Shown one piece after another: positions 39,544 to 51,102 of a stretch of 64,000 nt of DNA. Positions within the stretch are counted from its first letter, which is position 1; every line of letters starts with the position of its first letter. A program made the translations under genes and the position numbers. Source of the stretch: Azohydromonas sediminis (lineage in GTDB: Bacteria > Pseudomonadota > Gammaproteobacteria > Burkholderiales > Burkholderiaceae_C); contig NZ_QOAZ01000005.1 of NCBI RefSeq assembly GCF_003574675.1, forward strand, positions 1 through 64,000. Reading direction: 5' to 3'. The notes under the pieces were generated by a model that ran no database searches, was not told the origin of the DNA, and saw nothing but the letters and a program-made list of their open reading frames with translations.

Positions 39544-40562
39544 CGTCGCTGCCGGCGTCATCACGGCGCGCCGGCGCAGGGCCGCTGGCGCTGGGCCTGG
39601 GTGCTGCGGCGCTGGTGCTCGCCGCGTGCGGGCTGGCCGCCGGCAGCGACGGCTGGTCGTGGGCGTGGCGCGACGAGTGGGACCTCGTCGCCGCGGTGCG
39701 CGCGCCGCGCACGCTGGGTGCGCTGCTCGTCGGCGCGCTGCTCGGACTGGCCGGCGCGATCGCGCAGGGGCTGTTCCGCAACCCGCTGGCCGACCCGTTC
39801 CTGCTCGGCAGCGCCGCCGGCGCCGGGCTCGGCGTGATGGTGGTGCTCGCCGCCGCCACCGGACTGGTCGCGGCGCTGCCGGCGTCGCTCGCGGCGGGCG
39901 TGCTGCAGCTCGGTGTCGTCGGCGGGGCCTTCGCCGGCGCGCTGCTCGGCGTCGGGCTCGCGCTGGTGCTGGCCGGCGGCGCCGGGCGGCCGCTGGTGCT
40001 GCTGCTGGCCGGCGTCGTCGTCGGCGTGCTGCTCGGCGCGCTGGCCGACCTGCTCGCGCTGCTGGCGCCGGCGGCGCTGCGCGCGCGGCAGGCCTTCCTG
40101 CTCGGCACGACGGCCTTCCTCGGCTGGGACGGCGTCGCGTGGCTCGCCGCGGTCGGCGCGCTCGTGCTGCCGCTGGCGGTGCGCTTCGCGCGCGCGCTCG
40201 ACGCGCTCGTGCTCGGCGAGGCCAGCGCCGCGAGCCTGGGCGTGCCGCTGGCGCGCGTGCGCCTGCTGCTGGTGGCCTCGATGGCGCTGGCCACCGGCAC
40301 CGCGGTGGCGCACGCCGGGCTGGTGGCCTTCGTCGGACTCGTGGCGCCGCACCTGGTGCGCCGCGCCGTCACCGTGACCCACGCGGCGCTGCTGGCGCTG
40401 TCGGCGCTGGCCGGCGGCGTGCTGCTGCTGGCCGCCGACGTCGCCGCGCGCAGCGTGCGCGTGCCGCAGGAGCTGCCGGTGGGCCTGCTGACGGCGGTGT
40501 TCGGCGGGGTCTACCTGCTCGTGCTGCTGCGCCGCCGCCATGGCGGGGGAGGTGCGCGATGA
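39540..40562 (+). CDS. btuC: Cobalamin ABC transporter permease BtuC
   Basis: A 340-residue FecCD-type permease with about nine to ten transmembrane helices. RAPRTLGALLVGALLGLAGAIAQGLFRNPLADPFLLGSAAGAGLG is the conserved family block; GLVAFVGLVAPHLVRR carries the loop that contacts the ATPase. It has ATGA overlaps with both btuF and btuD. In a riboswitch-led B12 operon the substrate is taken as cobalamin, although the family also carries siderophores. Confidence 0.93.
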   Translation: MTSLPASSRRAGAGPLALGLGAAALVLAACGLAAGSDGWSWAWRDEWDLVAAVRAPRTLGALLVGALLGLAGAIAQGLFRNPLADPFLLGSAAGAGLGVMVVLAAATGLVAALPASLAAGVLQLGVVGGAFAGALLGVGLALVLAGGAGRPLVLLLAGVVVGVLLGALADLLALLAPAALRARQAFLLGTTAFLGWDGVAWLAAVGALVLPLAVRFARALDALVLGEASAASLGVPLARVRLLLVASMALATGTAVAHAGLVAFVGLVAPHLVRRAVTVTHAALLALSALAGGVLLLAADVAARSVRVPQELPVGLLTAVFGGVYLLVLLRRRHGGGGAR

Positions 40563-41344
40563 CGCCGCTGCGCGCGCACGGCCTCGCGCTGGCCTACGGC
40601 CCGCGCCGCGTCGTCGACGGCGTGTCGCTCGACTTGCGCGCCGGCGAGTGGGCGGCGCTGGTCGGGCCGAACGGCGCCGGCAAGAGCACGCTGCTCGCGC
40701 TGCTGGCCGGGCTGCGCGCGCCGCACGCCGGTCGCGTCGAGCTCGACGGCCGCGCGCTCGCCGACTGGCCGCCGCGCGAGCGCGCGCGCCGCGTCGCGTG
40801 GCTCGCGCAGCACGGCGAGGCCGACGGCGACCTCGCCGCGCGCGACGTCGTGCGCCTGGGCCGCCTGCCGCACCACGGGCTGTTCGGCGCCGTCACCGCC
40901 GCCGACGAGGCCGCGGTCGACGCGGCGATGGCCGAGACCGAATGCGCTGCGTTCGCCGAGCGCCGCCTCGGCGAGCTGTCTGGCGGCGAGCGCCAGCGCG
41001 TGCTGATCGCGCGCGCGCTGGCGGTGAATGCGCCGGTGCTGCTGCTCGACGAGCCGACGACGCACCTCGACGTGCCGCACCAGCGTGCCCTCGTCGCGAG
41101 CCTCGCGGCGCGCGCGCGCGCCGGCGCCGCGGTGGCCGCCGTGCTGCACGACCTGACGCTCGCGCTCGCCGCCGACCGCGTGCTCGTGATGGTGGCCGGC
41201 CGCCTGCGCGCCGACGGCGCGCCGGCCGACGCGGCGGTACGCGCCGCGGTCGTCGACGCGTTCGACGGCGCGGTCGCGATCGAGCGCGTGGCCACCGCCG
41301 GCGGCGAGCGCTGGGTCGCGCTGCCTGTCGTCGCGGCACGCTGA
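40559..41344 (+). CDS. btuD: Cobalamin ABC transporter ATP-binding protein BtuD
   Basis: A 261-residue ABC ATPase: Walker A GPNGAGKST, Q-loop region AWLAQHGE, signature LSGGERQR, Walker B VLLLDEPTTHLD and the H-loop VLHDLTLALA. It powers the BtuC dimer from the cytoplasmic side. Its ATG overlaps the btuC stop by 4 bp. Confidence 0.95.
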   Translation: MTPLRAHGLALAYGPRRVVDGVSLDLRAGEWAALVGPNGAGKSTLLALLAGLRAPHAGRVELDGRALADWPPRERARRVAWLAQHGEADGDLAARDVVRLGRLPHHGLFGAVTAADEAAVDAAMAETECAAFAERRLGELSGGERQRVLIARALAVNAPVLLLDEPTTHLDVPHQRALVASLAARARAGAAVAAVLHDLTLALAADRVLVMVAGRLRADGAPADAAVRAAVVDAFDGAVAIERVATAGGERWVALPVVAAR

Positions 41345-41364
41345 CGCGCGCCGACAATCGCCGC

Positions 41365-42165
41365 ATGGGCCCGCAGCGCATCGTCTGCCTGACCGAGGAG
41401 ACCACCGAGTGGCTGTACCTGCTCGGTGAGGAGCACCGCATCGTCGGCATAAGCGGCTACACGGTGCGCCCGCGCCGCGCGCGCGCCGAAAAGCCCAAGG
41501 TCTCGCACTTCCTCGACGGGCGCATCGAACAGATCGTCGCGCTCGAGCCCGACCTCGTCGTCGGCTTCTCCGACATGCAGGCCGCGCTGGCCGACAAGCT
41601 GATCCGCGCCGGGCTCAACGTGCTGGTGACGAACCAGCGCAGCGTCGGCCAGATCTTCGACACGCTGCGCCTGGTCGCGTCGATGGTCGGCGCCGGCGAC
41701 CGCGCCGAGCGCTGGATCGCCGGCTGCCAGGCGCGCCACGCGCAGATCGCCGCGGCGGCCGCCGCGTGGCCCAGGCGCCCGCGCGTGTACTTCGAGGAGT
41801 GGGACGCGCCGATGATCAGCGCGATCCGCTGGGTCAGCGAGCTGATCGGCATCGCCGGCGGTGACGACGTGTTCCCCGAGCTCGCTGTGCAGCCGATGGG
41901 GCGCGACCGCGTCGTCGCCGACGCGCTCGAGCCGGTGCGACGCGCGCCCGACGTCATCGTCGGCTCGTGGTGCGGCAAGAAGTTCCGCCCCGAGCATGTC
42001 GCCGCGCGTGCCGGCTGGGCCGACGTGCCGGCGGTGCGCGACGGCGAGCTACACGAGGTCAAGTCGGCCGACATCCTGCAGCCCGGCCCGGCGGCGCTGA
42101 CCGACGGCGTCGAGCAGCTGCACCGGCTGTTCGCGGCGTGGGCGGCGCGCCACGGCGCGGGCTGA
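41365..42165 (+). CDS. Second BtuF-like cobalamin-binding protein without signal peptide
   Basis: A 266-residue protein with the same class III binding fold as BtuF (RIVCLTEETTEWLYLLGEEHRIVGISGYTVRP, HFLDGRIEQIVALEPDLVVGFSDMQ). The protein starts directly at the fold with MGPQRIVCL; no hydrophobic leader precedes it. It is therefore expected in the cytoplasm unless the true start is elsewhere. Homologues of this kind occur in B12 operons and are often annotated as cobalamin-binding protein; the role is unknown. Twenty bases separate it from btuD, and a GACAAT box (41353-41358) seven bases before the ATG could give it a promoter of its own. Confidence 0.82.
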   Translation: MGPQRIVCLTEETTEWLYLLGEEHRIVGISGYTVRPRRARAEKPKVSHFLDGRIEQIVALEPDLVVGFSDMQAALADKLIRAGLNVLVTNQRSVGQIFDTLRLVASMVGAGDRAERWIAGCQARHAQIAAAAAAWPRRPRVYFEEWDAPMISAIRWVSELIGIAGGDDVFPELAVQPMGRDRVVADALEPVRRAPDVIVGSWCGKKFRPEHVAARAGWADVPAVRDGELHEVKSADILQPGPAALTDGVEQLHRLFAAWAARHGAG

Positions 42166-42192
42166 GGGTGCGTCGCGCTATCCTGCGCGCCC

Positions 42193-43863
42193 ATGTACGA
42201 GCGCCACTTCGGGCTGCAGCGCGAGCCGTTCTCCATCGCCCCCGACCCGCGCCTGCTGTACATGAGCGAGCGCCACCGCGAGGCGCTCGCGCACCTGCTG
42301 TACGGCGTCGGCGGCGGTGGTGGCTTCGTCGTGCTGACCGGCGAGGTCGGCACCGGCAAGACGACGGTGTGCCGCGCCTTTCTCGAGCAGGTGCCGCCGC
42401 GCTGCCGCGTGGCCTACATCTTCAATCCGGCGCTCGACGTGATCGAGCTGCTGCGCACGATCTGCGCCGAGTTCCGCATCCCGGTGGCGGCGGCCGACGG
42501 CAGTGCGCACCCGACGCGCAAGGACCACGTCGACGCGCTCAACGAATACCTGCTGCGCACGCACGCCGCCGGCTTCAACAACGTGCTCGTGATCGACGAG
42601 GCGCAGGCGCTGTCGGCGGCCGTGCTCGAGCAGCTGCGGCTGCTGACCAACCTCGAGACGAACGAGCGCAAGCTGCTGCAGATCGTGCTGATCGGCCAGC
42701 CCGAGCTGCGCGCGCTGCTCGCGCGGCCCGAGATGGAGCAGCTCGCGCAGCGCGTGATCGCGCGCTACCACCTCGCGCCGCTCGACGCGGCCGAGACGGT
42801 GCGCTACGTCGCGCACCGGCTGGCCGCCGCCGGGCGCGACGGGCCGCTGCCGTTCGACCGCGCCGCGCTCGCGCGGCTGGTGCACCACAGCCGCGGCGTG
42901 CCGCGGCGCATCAACCTGCTCGCCGACCGCGCGCTGCTCGGTGCCTACGCGCTCGGGCGCGCGCAGGCCGACCGCGCCATCGTCGACCGTGCGGCGGCCG
43001 AAGTGTTCGGTGCCGCGCCGGCGGCGTCGAGCGCGGCGACGCGGTGGGCGTGGCGGGGCGCGGGGGCCGTGGCGGTCGCCGTGGCAGCCGGCGCCGGCGC
43101 GGTGTGGCTCGCCGGCGGGTGGGGCGAAGCCGCCCGAGCGCTGCGGGCGGCAGCGCCGGTGGCGGCCGAGCCCGCGCCGGCACCGCCCGCTGCCGCGTCA
43201 GCGGTCACGGCCGTGACGGCCCCGCCGGCCGATGCGTCGATCGCGCCGTCGACGCCGCCGGCACCGGCGGTCGACGCGATCGAGGCGCTGCGCGCGCGCC
43301 TGGCCGCGGCGCCGCAGGACGAGGCCGCGGCATGGGCGCAGCTCGCGCGGCGCTGGGGCGTCGCGGCCGTCGCCGACGACCCGTGTGCCGGCGCGGCCGA
43401 CGCGACGCTGCACTGCCACCGCGGGCGCGACGGCACGCCGGCGCTGCTGCGCGGACTCGGCCGCCCGGCGATCGTCGTGCTGCGCGACGAACGGGGACCG
43501 CCGAGCCATGCCGTGCTGGCCGCGCTCGACGAGCGCGAGGCGCTGCTGCGACTGGGCGACGACGAGTTCCGCGTGCCGGCGCCGGTGCTCGCCGGGCTGT
43601 GGACCGGCGAGTACGCGACGCTGTGGCGCGCGCCGAGCGGCTACCGCGGGCAGGCGCTGAACCCCGCCGACCCGGCGACGGCGCGCTGGCTGGCGCAGCA
43701 GCTCGACCGCGTCGGCCCGCCCGAGGGGCTGCCGGTGCGCGAGCGCCTGCGCCGCTTCCAGGCCGCGCACGGGCTGCCGCCCGACGGCCTCGCCGGGCCG
43801 CTGACGCTGATGCAACTCAACCGCGCGGCCGGCGTCGACGAGCCGCGTCTGGACGCTCTCTGA
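42193..43863 (+). CDS. gspA: ExeA/GspA-like AAA ATPase with peptidoglycan-binding domain
   Basis: A 556-residue protein. MYERHFGLQREPFSIAPDPRLLYMS opens the ExeA-type AAA module; Walker A GEVGTGKTT is at about 49-57, Walker B VLVIDEAQ at about 132-139. A transmembrane helix lies near 283-305. The periplasmic part contains a C39-like degenerate peptidase region and a C-terminal peptidoglycan-binding domain (RERLRRFQAAHGLPPDGLAGPLT). With GspB it inserts the type II secretin through the cell wall. No other gsp genes are in the window. A TATCCT box ends eight bases before the ATG. Confidence 0.9.
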   Translation: MYERHFGLQREPFSIAPDPRLLYMSERHREALAHLLYGVGGGGGFVVLTGEVGTGKTTVCRAFLEQVPPRCRVAYIFNPALDVIELLRTICAEFRIPVAAADGSAHPTRKDHVDALNEYLLRTHAAGFNNVLVIDEAQALSAAVLEQLRLLTNLETNERKLLQIVLIGQPELRALLARPEMEQLAQRVIARYHLAPLDAAETVRYVAHRLAAAGRDGPLPFDRAALARLVHHSRGVPRRINLLADRALLGAYALGRAQADRAIVDRAAAEVFGAAPAASSAATRWAWRGAGAVAVAVAAGAGAVWLAGGWGEAARALRAAAPVAAEPAPAPPAAASAVTAVTAPPADASIAPSTPPAPAVDAIEALRARLAAAPQDEAAAWAQLARRWGVAAVADDPCAGAADATLHCHRGRDGTPALLRGLGRPAIVVLRDERGPPSHAVLAALDEREALLRLGDDEFRVPAPVLAGLWTGEYATLWRAPSGYRGQALNPADPATARWLAQQLDRVGPPEGLPVRERLRRFQAAHGLPPDGLAGPLTLMQLNRAAGVDEPRLDAL

Positions 43864-43882
43864 CGCTGCGGCGCCCACGGCC

Positions 43883-44557
43883 ATGTCCTACATCCTCGAA
43901 GCCCTGCGTCGCGCCGATGCGCAGCGCGCGCTCGGTCAGTCGCCCGGCCTGCACGCGCAGTCGCCGGCCGTGCCGCCGGCGGCCGACGACGCGGCGGGGC
44001 TGCCGCGCCGCACGCGCTGGGCGCTCGGTGCGACCGGCATCGCCGTGCTCGTCGCACTCGCGGTGTGGGCGGGGTGGCGCGCGGCGCCACCGCCTGCGCC
44101 GGCGCCCGAGGCCGCGCCGGCGGCGGTCGTGCCGGCGGCCCCTGCGCCATCCGCGCCGGTCGCTGCGGCGCCGGTGGAACCCGCAGCAACCGCCGCGGCG
44201 CCGGCCGCCTCGCGCACGCCGCCGCTGGCGAGCCTGCCGCCGCTGCCGCCACCGGCCGCGACGGCACCCCCCGCGCGGCCCGCGCCACCGCCGGCGGACG
44301 CGGCAGCACCGTCGGCCGATGCCGCCGGCGCCGTCATGGCGCTCAGCGAGTTGCCGCCCGCGCAGCGCGCGCTGTTGCCGCCGCTCGTCGTCGGCGGCGC
44401 GGTCGACTCGCCGCAGCCCTCGGCGCGGCTGCTCGTGCTCGACGGGCGCGTGCTGCGCGAGGGCGAGACGATCGCGCGCGACCTCGTGCTCGAGCGCATC
44501 GCGCCGCGCCAGGCCGTGCTGCGCTGGCGCGAGCAGCGCGTGCGCATCGACTTCTGA
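43883..44557 (+). CDS. gspB: GspB-like general secretion pathway protein
   Basis: A 224-residue inner-membrane protein. It begins with the diagnostic MSYILEALRRADAQRALG, has one transmembrane helix at about residues 47-65, then a long Ala/Pro-rich periplasmic linker, and a C-terminal GspB domain (LVVGGAVDSPQPSARLLVLDGRVLREGETI). It partners GspA encoded 19 bp upstream. The linker's Pro/Ala content probably spans the peptidoglycan. Confidence 0.92.
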   Translation: MSYILEALRRADAQRALGQSPGLHAQSPAVPPAADDAAGLPRRTRWALGATGIAVLVALAVWAGWRAAPPPAPAPEAAPAAVVPAAPAPSAPVAAAPVEPAATAAAPAASRTPPLASLPPLPPPAATAPPARPAPPPADAAAPSADAAGAVMALSELPPAQRALLPPLVVGGAVDSPQPSARLLVLDGRVLREGETIARDLVLERIAPRQAVLRWREQRVRIDF

Positions 44558-44649
44558 ACGCCGGCGACTCGCCGCGCGGCGCGCCGCCGCCGTGCCTCGT
44601 CGCCGCGTGGCGTCCCGCCGCGCGCCGGGCGCGCGCACGGGCCGCCGGC

Positions 44650-45288
44650 TCAGCCCGGTGGCGCCGTGCGGCCGCTGTCGCACCAGCGCCGCACCGCGCA
44701 GCGCTCGCACAGCGGCTTGCGCGCCTGGCACACGTAGCGCCCGTGCAGGATCAGCCAGTGGTGCGCGTCGTGCAGGTACTGCGGCGGCACGCGCTCGAGC
44801 AGCCGCTTCTCGACCTCGAGCGGCGTCTTGCCGGGCGCGAGTCCGGTGCGGTTGGCGACACGGAAGATGTGCGTGTCGACCGCGATCGTGGGCTCGCCGA
44901 ACGCGACGTTGAGCACGACGTTGGCCGTCTTGCGCCCGACACCGGGCAGCGCTTCGAGCGCCTCGCGCGAGCGCGGCACCTCGCCGCCGTGGCGCTCGAC
45001 GAGGATGCGGCAGGTCTCGATCAGGTGCTTGGCCTTGCTGCGGTACAGGCCGATCGTCTTGATGTACTCGGCTACGCCGTCGACGCCGAGCGCGAGCATC
45101 TTCTGCGGCGTGTTGGCCACCGCGAACAGCCGCCGCGTGGCCTTGTTGACGCTGACGTCGGTGGCCTGCGCCGACAGCAGCACGGCCACGAGCAGTTCGA
45201 ACGGGGTCGTGAACTCGAGCTCGGTCGTCGGTGTCGGGTTGGCCGCCTTCAGCGTCGCGAAGAACGGCTCGATGTCCTCGGTCTTCAT
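44650..45288 (-). CDS. nth: Endonuclease III
   Basis: Bifunctional DNA glycosylase/AP lyase for oxidised pyrimidines. The 212-residue protein has the helix-hairpin-helix [14 protein letters not shown] with catalytic Lys, the catalytic Asp in [12 protein letters not shown], and a C-terminal [4Fe-4S] cluster motif C-x6-C-x2-C-x5-C ([17 protein letters not shown]). Its ATG overlaps the rsxB stop by 4 bp. The pair rsxB-nth is common in Proteobacteria. Confidence 0.96.
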   Translation of the reverse strand: MKTEDIEPFFATLKAANPTPTTELEFTTPFELLVAVLLSAQATDVSVNKATRRLFAVANTPQKMLALGVDGVAEYIKTIGLYRSKAKHLIETCRILVERHGGEVPRSREALEALPGVGRKTANVVLNVAFGEPTIAVDTHIFRVANRTGLAPGKTPLEVEKRLLERVPPQYLHDAHHWLILHGRYVCQARKPLCERCAVRRWCDSGRTAPPG

Positions 45289-45965
45289 GTCGGCTCCTGC
45301 CGGCGCGCGCGCGCACGGGCCAGCGCCGCTTCGACGACGGCGCGCTTCTTGGCCAGCATCTCGGGGTCGGTCAGGCGGCTGTGCTGCTCGAGGTCGGCGA
45401 GCTTGGCCTGGGCCTTCGCGGCGAGGCGCTCGTCGTTCTCGCGCCGATCGCGCTCGAGGCGGAAGCGGTGGAACGCGTAGCGCTCGCGCGCGGCGGCGGC
45501 CTGCTCGGGGCTCCACGCGTCCCAGCCGGTGCGCGTGCCGGTGACGGGCAGCATCGCGATGCAGGCGACCGGGCACGCCGGCACGCACAGCTCGCAGCCG
45601 GTGCAGTCGTCCTCGATCACGGTGTGCATGCGCTTGCTCGCGCCGGCGATGCAGTCCACCGGGCAGGCCTTGATGCACAGCGTGCAGCCGATGCACCACG
45701 CCTCGTCGATCACCGCCACCGCGCGCGGGCCCTCGGTGCCGTGCGCCGGGTTCAGCGGGATCACCGGCCGTCCGGTGACTGCGGCCAGCCGCCGGATGCC
45801 CTCGGCGCCGCCGGGCGGGCACTGGTTGATCGGTGCCTCGCCGGCGGCGATCGCCTCGGCATAGCGGCGGCAGTCGGGGTAGCCGCAGCGCGTGCACTGC
45901 GTCTGCGGCAGCACGGCGTCGATGGCGTCGGCCAGCGAGGCGTGCGAAGGCTCGGCGGGGGTCAC
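45285..45965 (-). CDS. rsxB: Electron transport complex protein RsxB
   Basis: A 226-residue iron-sulfur protein. [30 protein letters not shown] is the N-terminal [4Fe-4S] domain of RnfB/RsxB, followed by two ferredoxin-type clusters ([15 protein letters not shown] and [15 protein letters not shown]). A basic helical tail follows. The usual N-terminal membrane helix of RnfB is missing, as in the short betaproteobacterial form, and no other rnf/rsx genes are nearby. It may therefore act as a free electron carrier. Starts with GTG at 45965. Confidence 0.9.
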   Translation of the reverse strand: MTPAEPSHASLADAIDAVLPQTQCTRCGYPDCRRYAEAIAAGEAPINQCPPGGAEGIRRLAAVTGRPVIPLNPAHGTEGPRAVAVIDEAWCIGCTLCIKACPVDCIAGASKRMHTVIEDDCTGCELCVPACPVACIAMLPVTGTRTGWDAWSPEQAAAARERYAFHRFRLERDRRENDERLAAKAQAKLADLEQHSRLTDPEMLAKKRAVVEAALARARARRQEPT

Positions 45966-46025
45966 TCGCCGATTATCGAGCGGCGGCGCGCGCCGCAGCC
46001 GGCACGGCCGTGGCGCCGGCCGGGT

Positions 46026-47432
46026 TCAGCGCTGCGCGCGGCGCGGGGAGGTCTTGCGGCCCGACGCGGCGGCGGCGCGCGTCGCCGTCTTCGTGCCGGT
46101 GCGGCGACGGCGCGGTGGCGTGCCGGGGGGCACGTGCGGCGCGCCCGGCACCTCGACCATCTTGATCGGCCGCGGCACGTCGCCGGGGTGCGCGCCGTGG
46201 AAGTTGGCGATGAAGTCGCGCACGCGCGGGTAGACCATCTCGCGCCAGCGCCGGCCCGAGAAGATGCCGTAGTGGCCGGCGCCGGGCACGTCGTAGTGGA
46301 ACTGGTGCTCGACCGGGATGCCGGTGCACAGCGCGTGCGCGGCCTTGGTCTGGCCGGCGCCCGAGATGTCGTCGAGCTCGCCCTCGACGGTCAGCAGCGC
46401 GGTGCCGGTGATGTCCTGCGGGCGCACGAGCCGGCCCTTGACGCGCCACGTGCCGTTGACGAGCGCGAAGTCCTGGAACACGACCTTGATCGTGTCGAGG
46501 TAGTACTCGGCCGGCATGTCGAGCACGGCGTTGTACTCGTCGTAGAACTGGCGGTGCGCCTCGGCGCTGTCGCCGTCGCCGCGGATCAGGTCGAGGAAGT
46601 AGTCGTAGTGCGACGACAGGTGCCGGTCCGGGTTCATCGCGACGAAGCCGGTGTGCTGCAGGAAGCCGGGGTAGACGGCACGTCCCGCGCCCGGGTAGTT
46701 CGGCGGCACGCGGTAGATGACGTTGTTCTCGAACCACGAGTGGCTCTTGTTCATCGCCAGGTTGTTGACCGCGGTGGGCGACTTGCGCGCGTCGATCGGG
46801 CCGCCCATCATCGTCAGCGTGCGCGGCGTGAACTCGCCGTCGCTGGCCATCAGCGACACCGCCGCGAGCACCGGCACTGTCGGCTGGCACACCGACATCA
46901 CGTGCACGCCCGGGCCGATGTGGCGGATGAACTCCTGCACGTAGTGCACGTAGTCGTGCAGGTGAAACGGGCCCTTCTCGACCGGCACCATGCGCGCGTC
47001 GGTCCAGTCGGTGATGTAGACCTTGTGGTCCTGCAGCAGGCTGCGCACGGTGTCGCGCAGCAGCGTCGCGTGGTGCCCCGACAGCGGCGCGACGACGAGC
47101 ACGGTCGGCTGCGTCTTCATCTTGACGAGCACGTCGTGATCGTCGGTGAAGCGCTTGAAACGCAGCAGCCGGCAGAACGGCTTCTCGATCGCGACCTTCT
47201 CCTGCACCGCGACGTCGACGCCGCCGACGCGCACCGTGTGGATTCCGAACGCCGGCTTCTCGTATTCCTTGGCCAGGCGGTGCAGCAGGTCGAAGCCGGC
47301 GGCGACGCGCTGCGCCATCGGCGTGTGCGAGAACGGCGACAGCGGATGGCTGTACAGCTTCGCCGAGGCACTGGCGAACTCGGAGAACGGCGCCATCAGC
47401 GCACGCTGTGTTTCATAGAGCTGGTACAGCAT
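46026..47432 (-). CDS. phaZ: Intracellular polyhydroxybutyrate depolymerase
   Basis: Degrades native PHB granules. The 468-residue alpha/beta-fold protein matches the PhaZ1 class of Ralstonia. MLYQLYETQRALMAPFSEFA is the typical N-terminus; the nucleophile is a Cys in SVCQPTVPV at about residue 182 (lipase-box-like with Cys instead of Ser); a late His in GAGHYGIFSGRRWRE completes the site. The C-terminal ~30 residues are basic and Arg/Ala-rich (RRRRTGTKTATRAAAASGRK), resembling the histone-like tails of granule proteins. A GATAAT on the minus strand at 47522-47527 may be the -10. Confidence 0.93.
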   Translation of the reverse strand: MLYQLYETQRALMAPFSEFASASAKLYSHPLSPFSHTPMAQRVAAGFDLLHRLAKEYEKPAFGIHTVRVGGVDVAVQEKVAIEKPFCRLLRFKRFTDDHDVLVKMKTQPTVLVVAPLSGHHATLLRDTVRSLLQDHKVYITDWTDARMVPVEKGPFHLHDYVHYVQEFIRHIGPGVHVMSVCQPTVPVLAAVSLMASDGEFTPRTLTMMGGPIDARKSPTAVNNLAMNKSHSWFENNVIYRVPPNYPGAGRAVYPGFLQHTGFVAMNPDRHLSSHYDYFLDLIRGDGDSAEAHRQFYDEYNAVLDMPAEYYLDTIKVVFQDFALVNGTWRVKGRLVRPQDITGTALLTVEGELDDISGAGQTKAAHALCTGIPVEHQFHYDVPGAGHYGIFSGRRWREMVYPRVRDFIANFHGAHPGDVPRPIKMVEVPGAPHVPPGTPPRRRRTGTKTATRAAAASGRKTSPRRAQR

Positions 47433-47603
47433 CGGGGCTTCCTCCGTCGTCGGGCCTGCCCGCATCGGGCGGCGGCACGGCCCCTCTCGGCCGCGTCACC
47501 GCCTTCTTTGTGCAGTGCAGCATTATCGTCCGGAACCGATGCTGCCGCGGCCCGGCGGGTGCCAAAAGCGAGAAAACACGTAGGGTGGAGGCGCGAATCG
47601 CCG

Positions 47604-47629
47604 GCCCCTGTCACCGAGGCGACAGGGGC
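47604..47629 (-). terminator. Hairpin downstream of tyrB
   Basis: GCCCCTGTC and GACAGGGGC form a perfect 9-bp stem around an 8-base loop 25 bp after the tyrB stop. No T-tract follows, so termination would be weak or Rho-assisted. Confidence 0.4.
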
Positions 47630-47653
47630 GCCCTGCCGCGCGGGCGTGCGCGG

Positions 47654-48856
47654 TCAGCCGCGCATCACGTGCGCGATCGCGCTGGCCACCGCGTCGAGGT
47701 TGTGTTCGTTGAGCGCCGCCACGCAGACGCGCCCCGAGTCGACGCCGTAGACGCCGAACTCGCTGCGCAGGCGCTGCATCTGCGCCGCGCTCATGCCCGA
47801 GTAGCTGAACATGCCCTTCTGGCGCGTGATGTACGAGAGGTCGCCGGGCACGCCGGCGGCCTCGAGCTTGCGCTTCAGCGCCTCGCGCATCGCCTTGATG
47901 CGCTGGCGCATGCCGGCGAGCTCCTGCTCCCACTGCGCGCGCAGCGCCGGCGTCGTCAGCACGGTGGCCACGACCTGCGCGCCGTGCGTCGGCGGGTTGC
48001 TGTAGTTCGTGCGGATCACGATCTTGAGCTGGCTGAGCACGCGCGCCGCCTCGTCCTTGTTCTCGCACACGACGCTCAGCGCACCGACGCGCTCGCCGTA
48101 CAGCGAGAAGCTCTTCGAGAACGAGGTCGCGACGAAGAAGTCGACGCCGCTGGCGAGGAACTCGCGCACCGCGACGCCGTCCTCGGCGATGCCGTCGCCG
48201 AAGCCCTGGTACGCCATGTCGAGGAACGCGACCAGGCCGCGCGCCTTCACCGTGTCGACGACGCGGCGCCACTGCGCGGGCGTCAGGTCGGCGCCGGTCG
48301 GGTTGTGGCAGCACGCGTGCAGCACGACGATCGTGCCCGCCGGCGCCGCGTCGAGCGCGGCGAGCATCCCCTCGAAGTTCACGCCGCGCGTCGCGGCGTC
48401 GTAGTACGGGTAGGTCTCGACCTCGAATCCGGCATTGGTGAACAGGGCGCGGTGGTTCTCCCAGCTCGGGTCGCTGATGAGCACCTTGGCGTCGGGCCGC
48501 AGCTTCTTCAGGAAGTCGGCGCCGACCTTCAGCGCGCCGGTGCCGCCGAGCGCCTGCACGGTGGCCACGCGCCCCGACGTGAAGGCCTCGCTGTCGGCGC
48601 CGAACACCAGCGCCTGCACCGCCTGGTCGTACGCGGCGATGCCGTCGATCGGCAGGTAGCCGCGCGGCTTCGGCGCCTCCATCAGCTGCTTCTCGGCCGC
48701 CTGCACGCAGGCCAGCAGCGGCAGCTTGCCGGTCTCGTCGGTGTAGACGCCCACGCCGAGGTTGACCTTGTTCGGCCGCGGGTCGGCGGCGAACTGCTCG
48801 TTGAGCCCCAGGATCGGGTCGCGGGGGGCCATCTCGACGGCGGCGAACAAGGTCAT
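47654..48856 (-). CDS. tyrB: Aromatic amino acid aminotransferase
   Basis: PLP enzyme of the class I aspartate/aromatic aminotransferase family, 400 residues. LFAAVEMAPRDPILGLNEQFAADPRPNKVNLGVGVY is the family N-terminus. The PLP lysine is in TSFSKSFSLYGERVG, and HNPTGADLTPAQW and the C-terminal substrate Arg (VDSGRVCVAALN) are present. Aspartate transaminase (aspC) is a possible alternative name because the two differ little. It is divergent from uvrB across 131 bp. Confidence 0.9.
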   Translation of the reverse strand: MTLFAAVEMAPRDPILGLNEQFAADPRPNKVNLGVGVYTDETGKLPLLACVQAAEKQLMEAPKPRGYLPIDGIAAYDQAVQALVFGADSEAFTSGRVATVQALGGTGALKVGADFLKKLRPDAKVLISDPSWENHRALFTNAGFEVETYPYYDAATRGVNFEGMLAALDAAPAGTIVVLHACCHNPTGADLTPAQWRRVVDTVKARGLVAFLDMAYQGFGDGIAEDGVAVREFLASGVDFFVATSFSKSFSLYGERVGALSVVCENKDEAARVLSQLKIVIRTNYSNPPTHGAQVVATVLTTPALRAQWEQELAGMRQRIKAMREALKRKLEAAGVPGDLSYITRQKGMFSYSGMSAAQMQRLRSEFGVYGVDSGRVCVAALNEHNLDAVASAIAHVMRG

Positions 48857-48987
48857 GGTGCTTCCTGGCAGGGTGGGGGCGGGTGAGGGCAGCGCGCTGC
48901 AGGCCGCTGCGTTAGGCTGTCGGGTTCGGCGGCGCTTGCACGCACACCCGATGCCCGCATTTTAGTGAGTCGTACAGGGAAACCCCG

Positions 48988-51098
<2,111 letters not shown>

Positions 51099-51102
<4 letters not shown>

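Noticed and set aside
47433..47653. PhaR operator upstream of phaZ
   Set aside because: TGCTGCACTGCACAAAG looked suggestive but does not match the published PhaR motif well enough to claim.
48857..48987. LexA (SOS) box before uvrB
   Set aside because: A CTGT and an ACAG occur, but not at the spacing CTGT-N8-ACAG.
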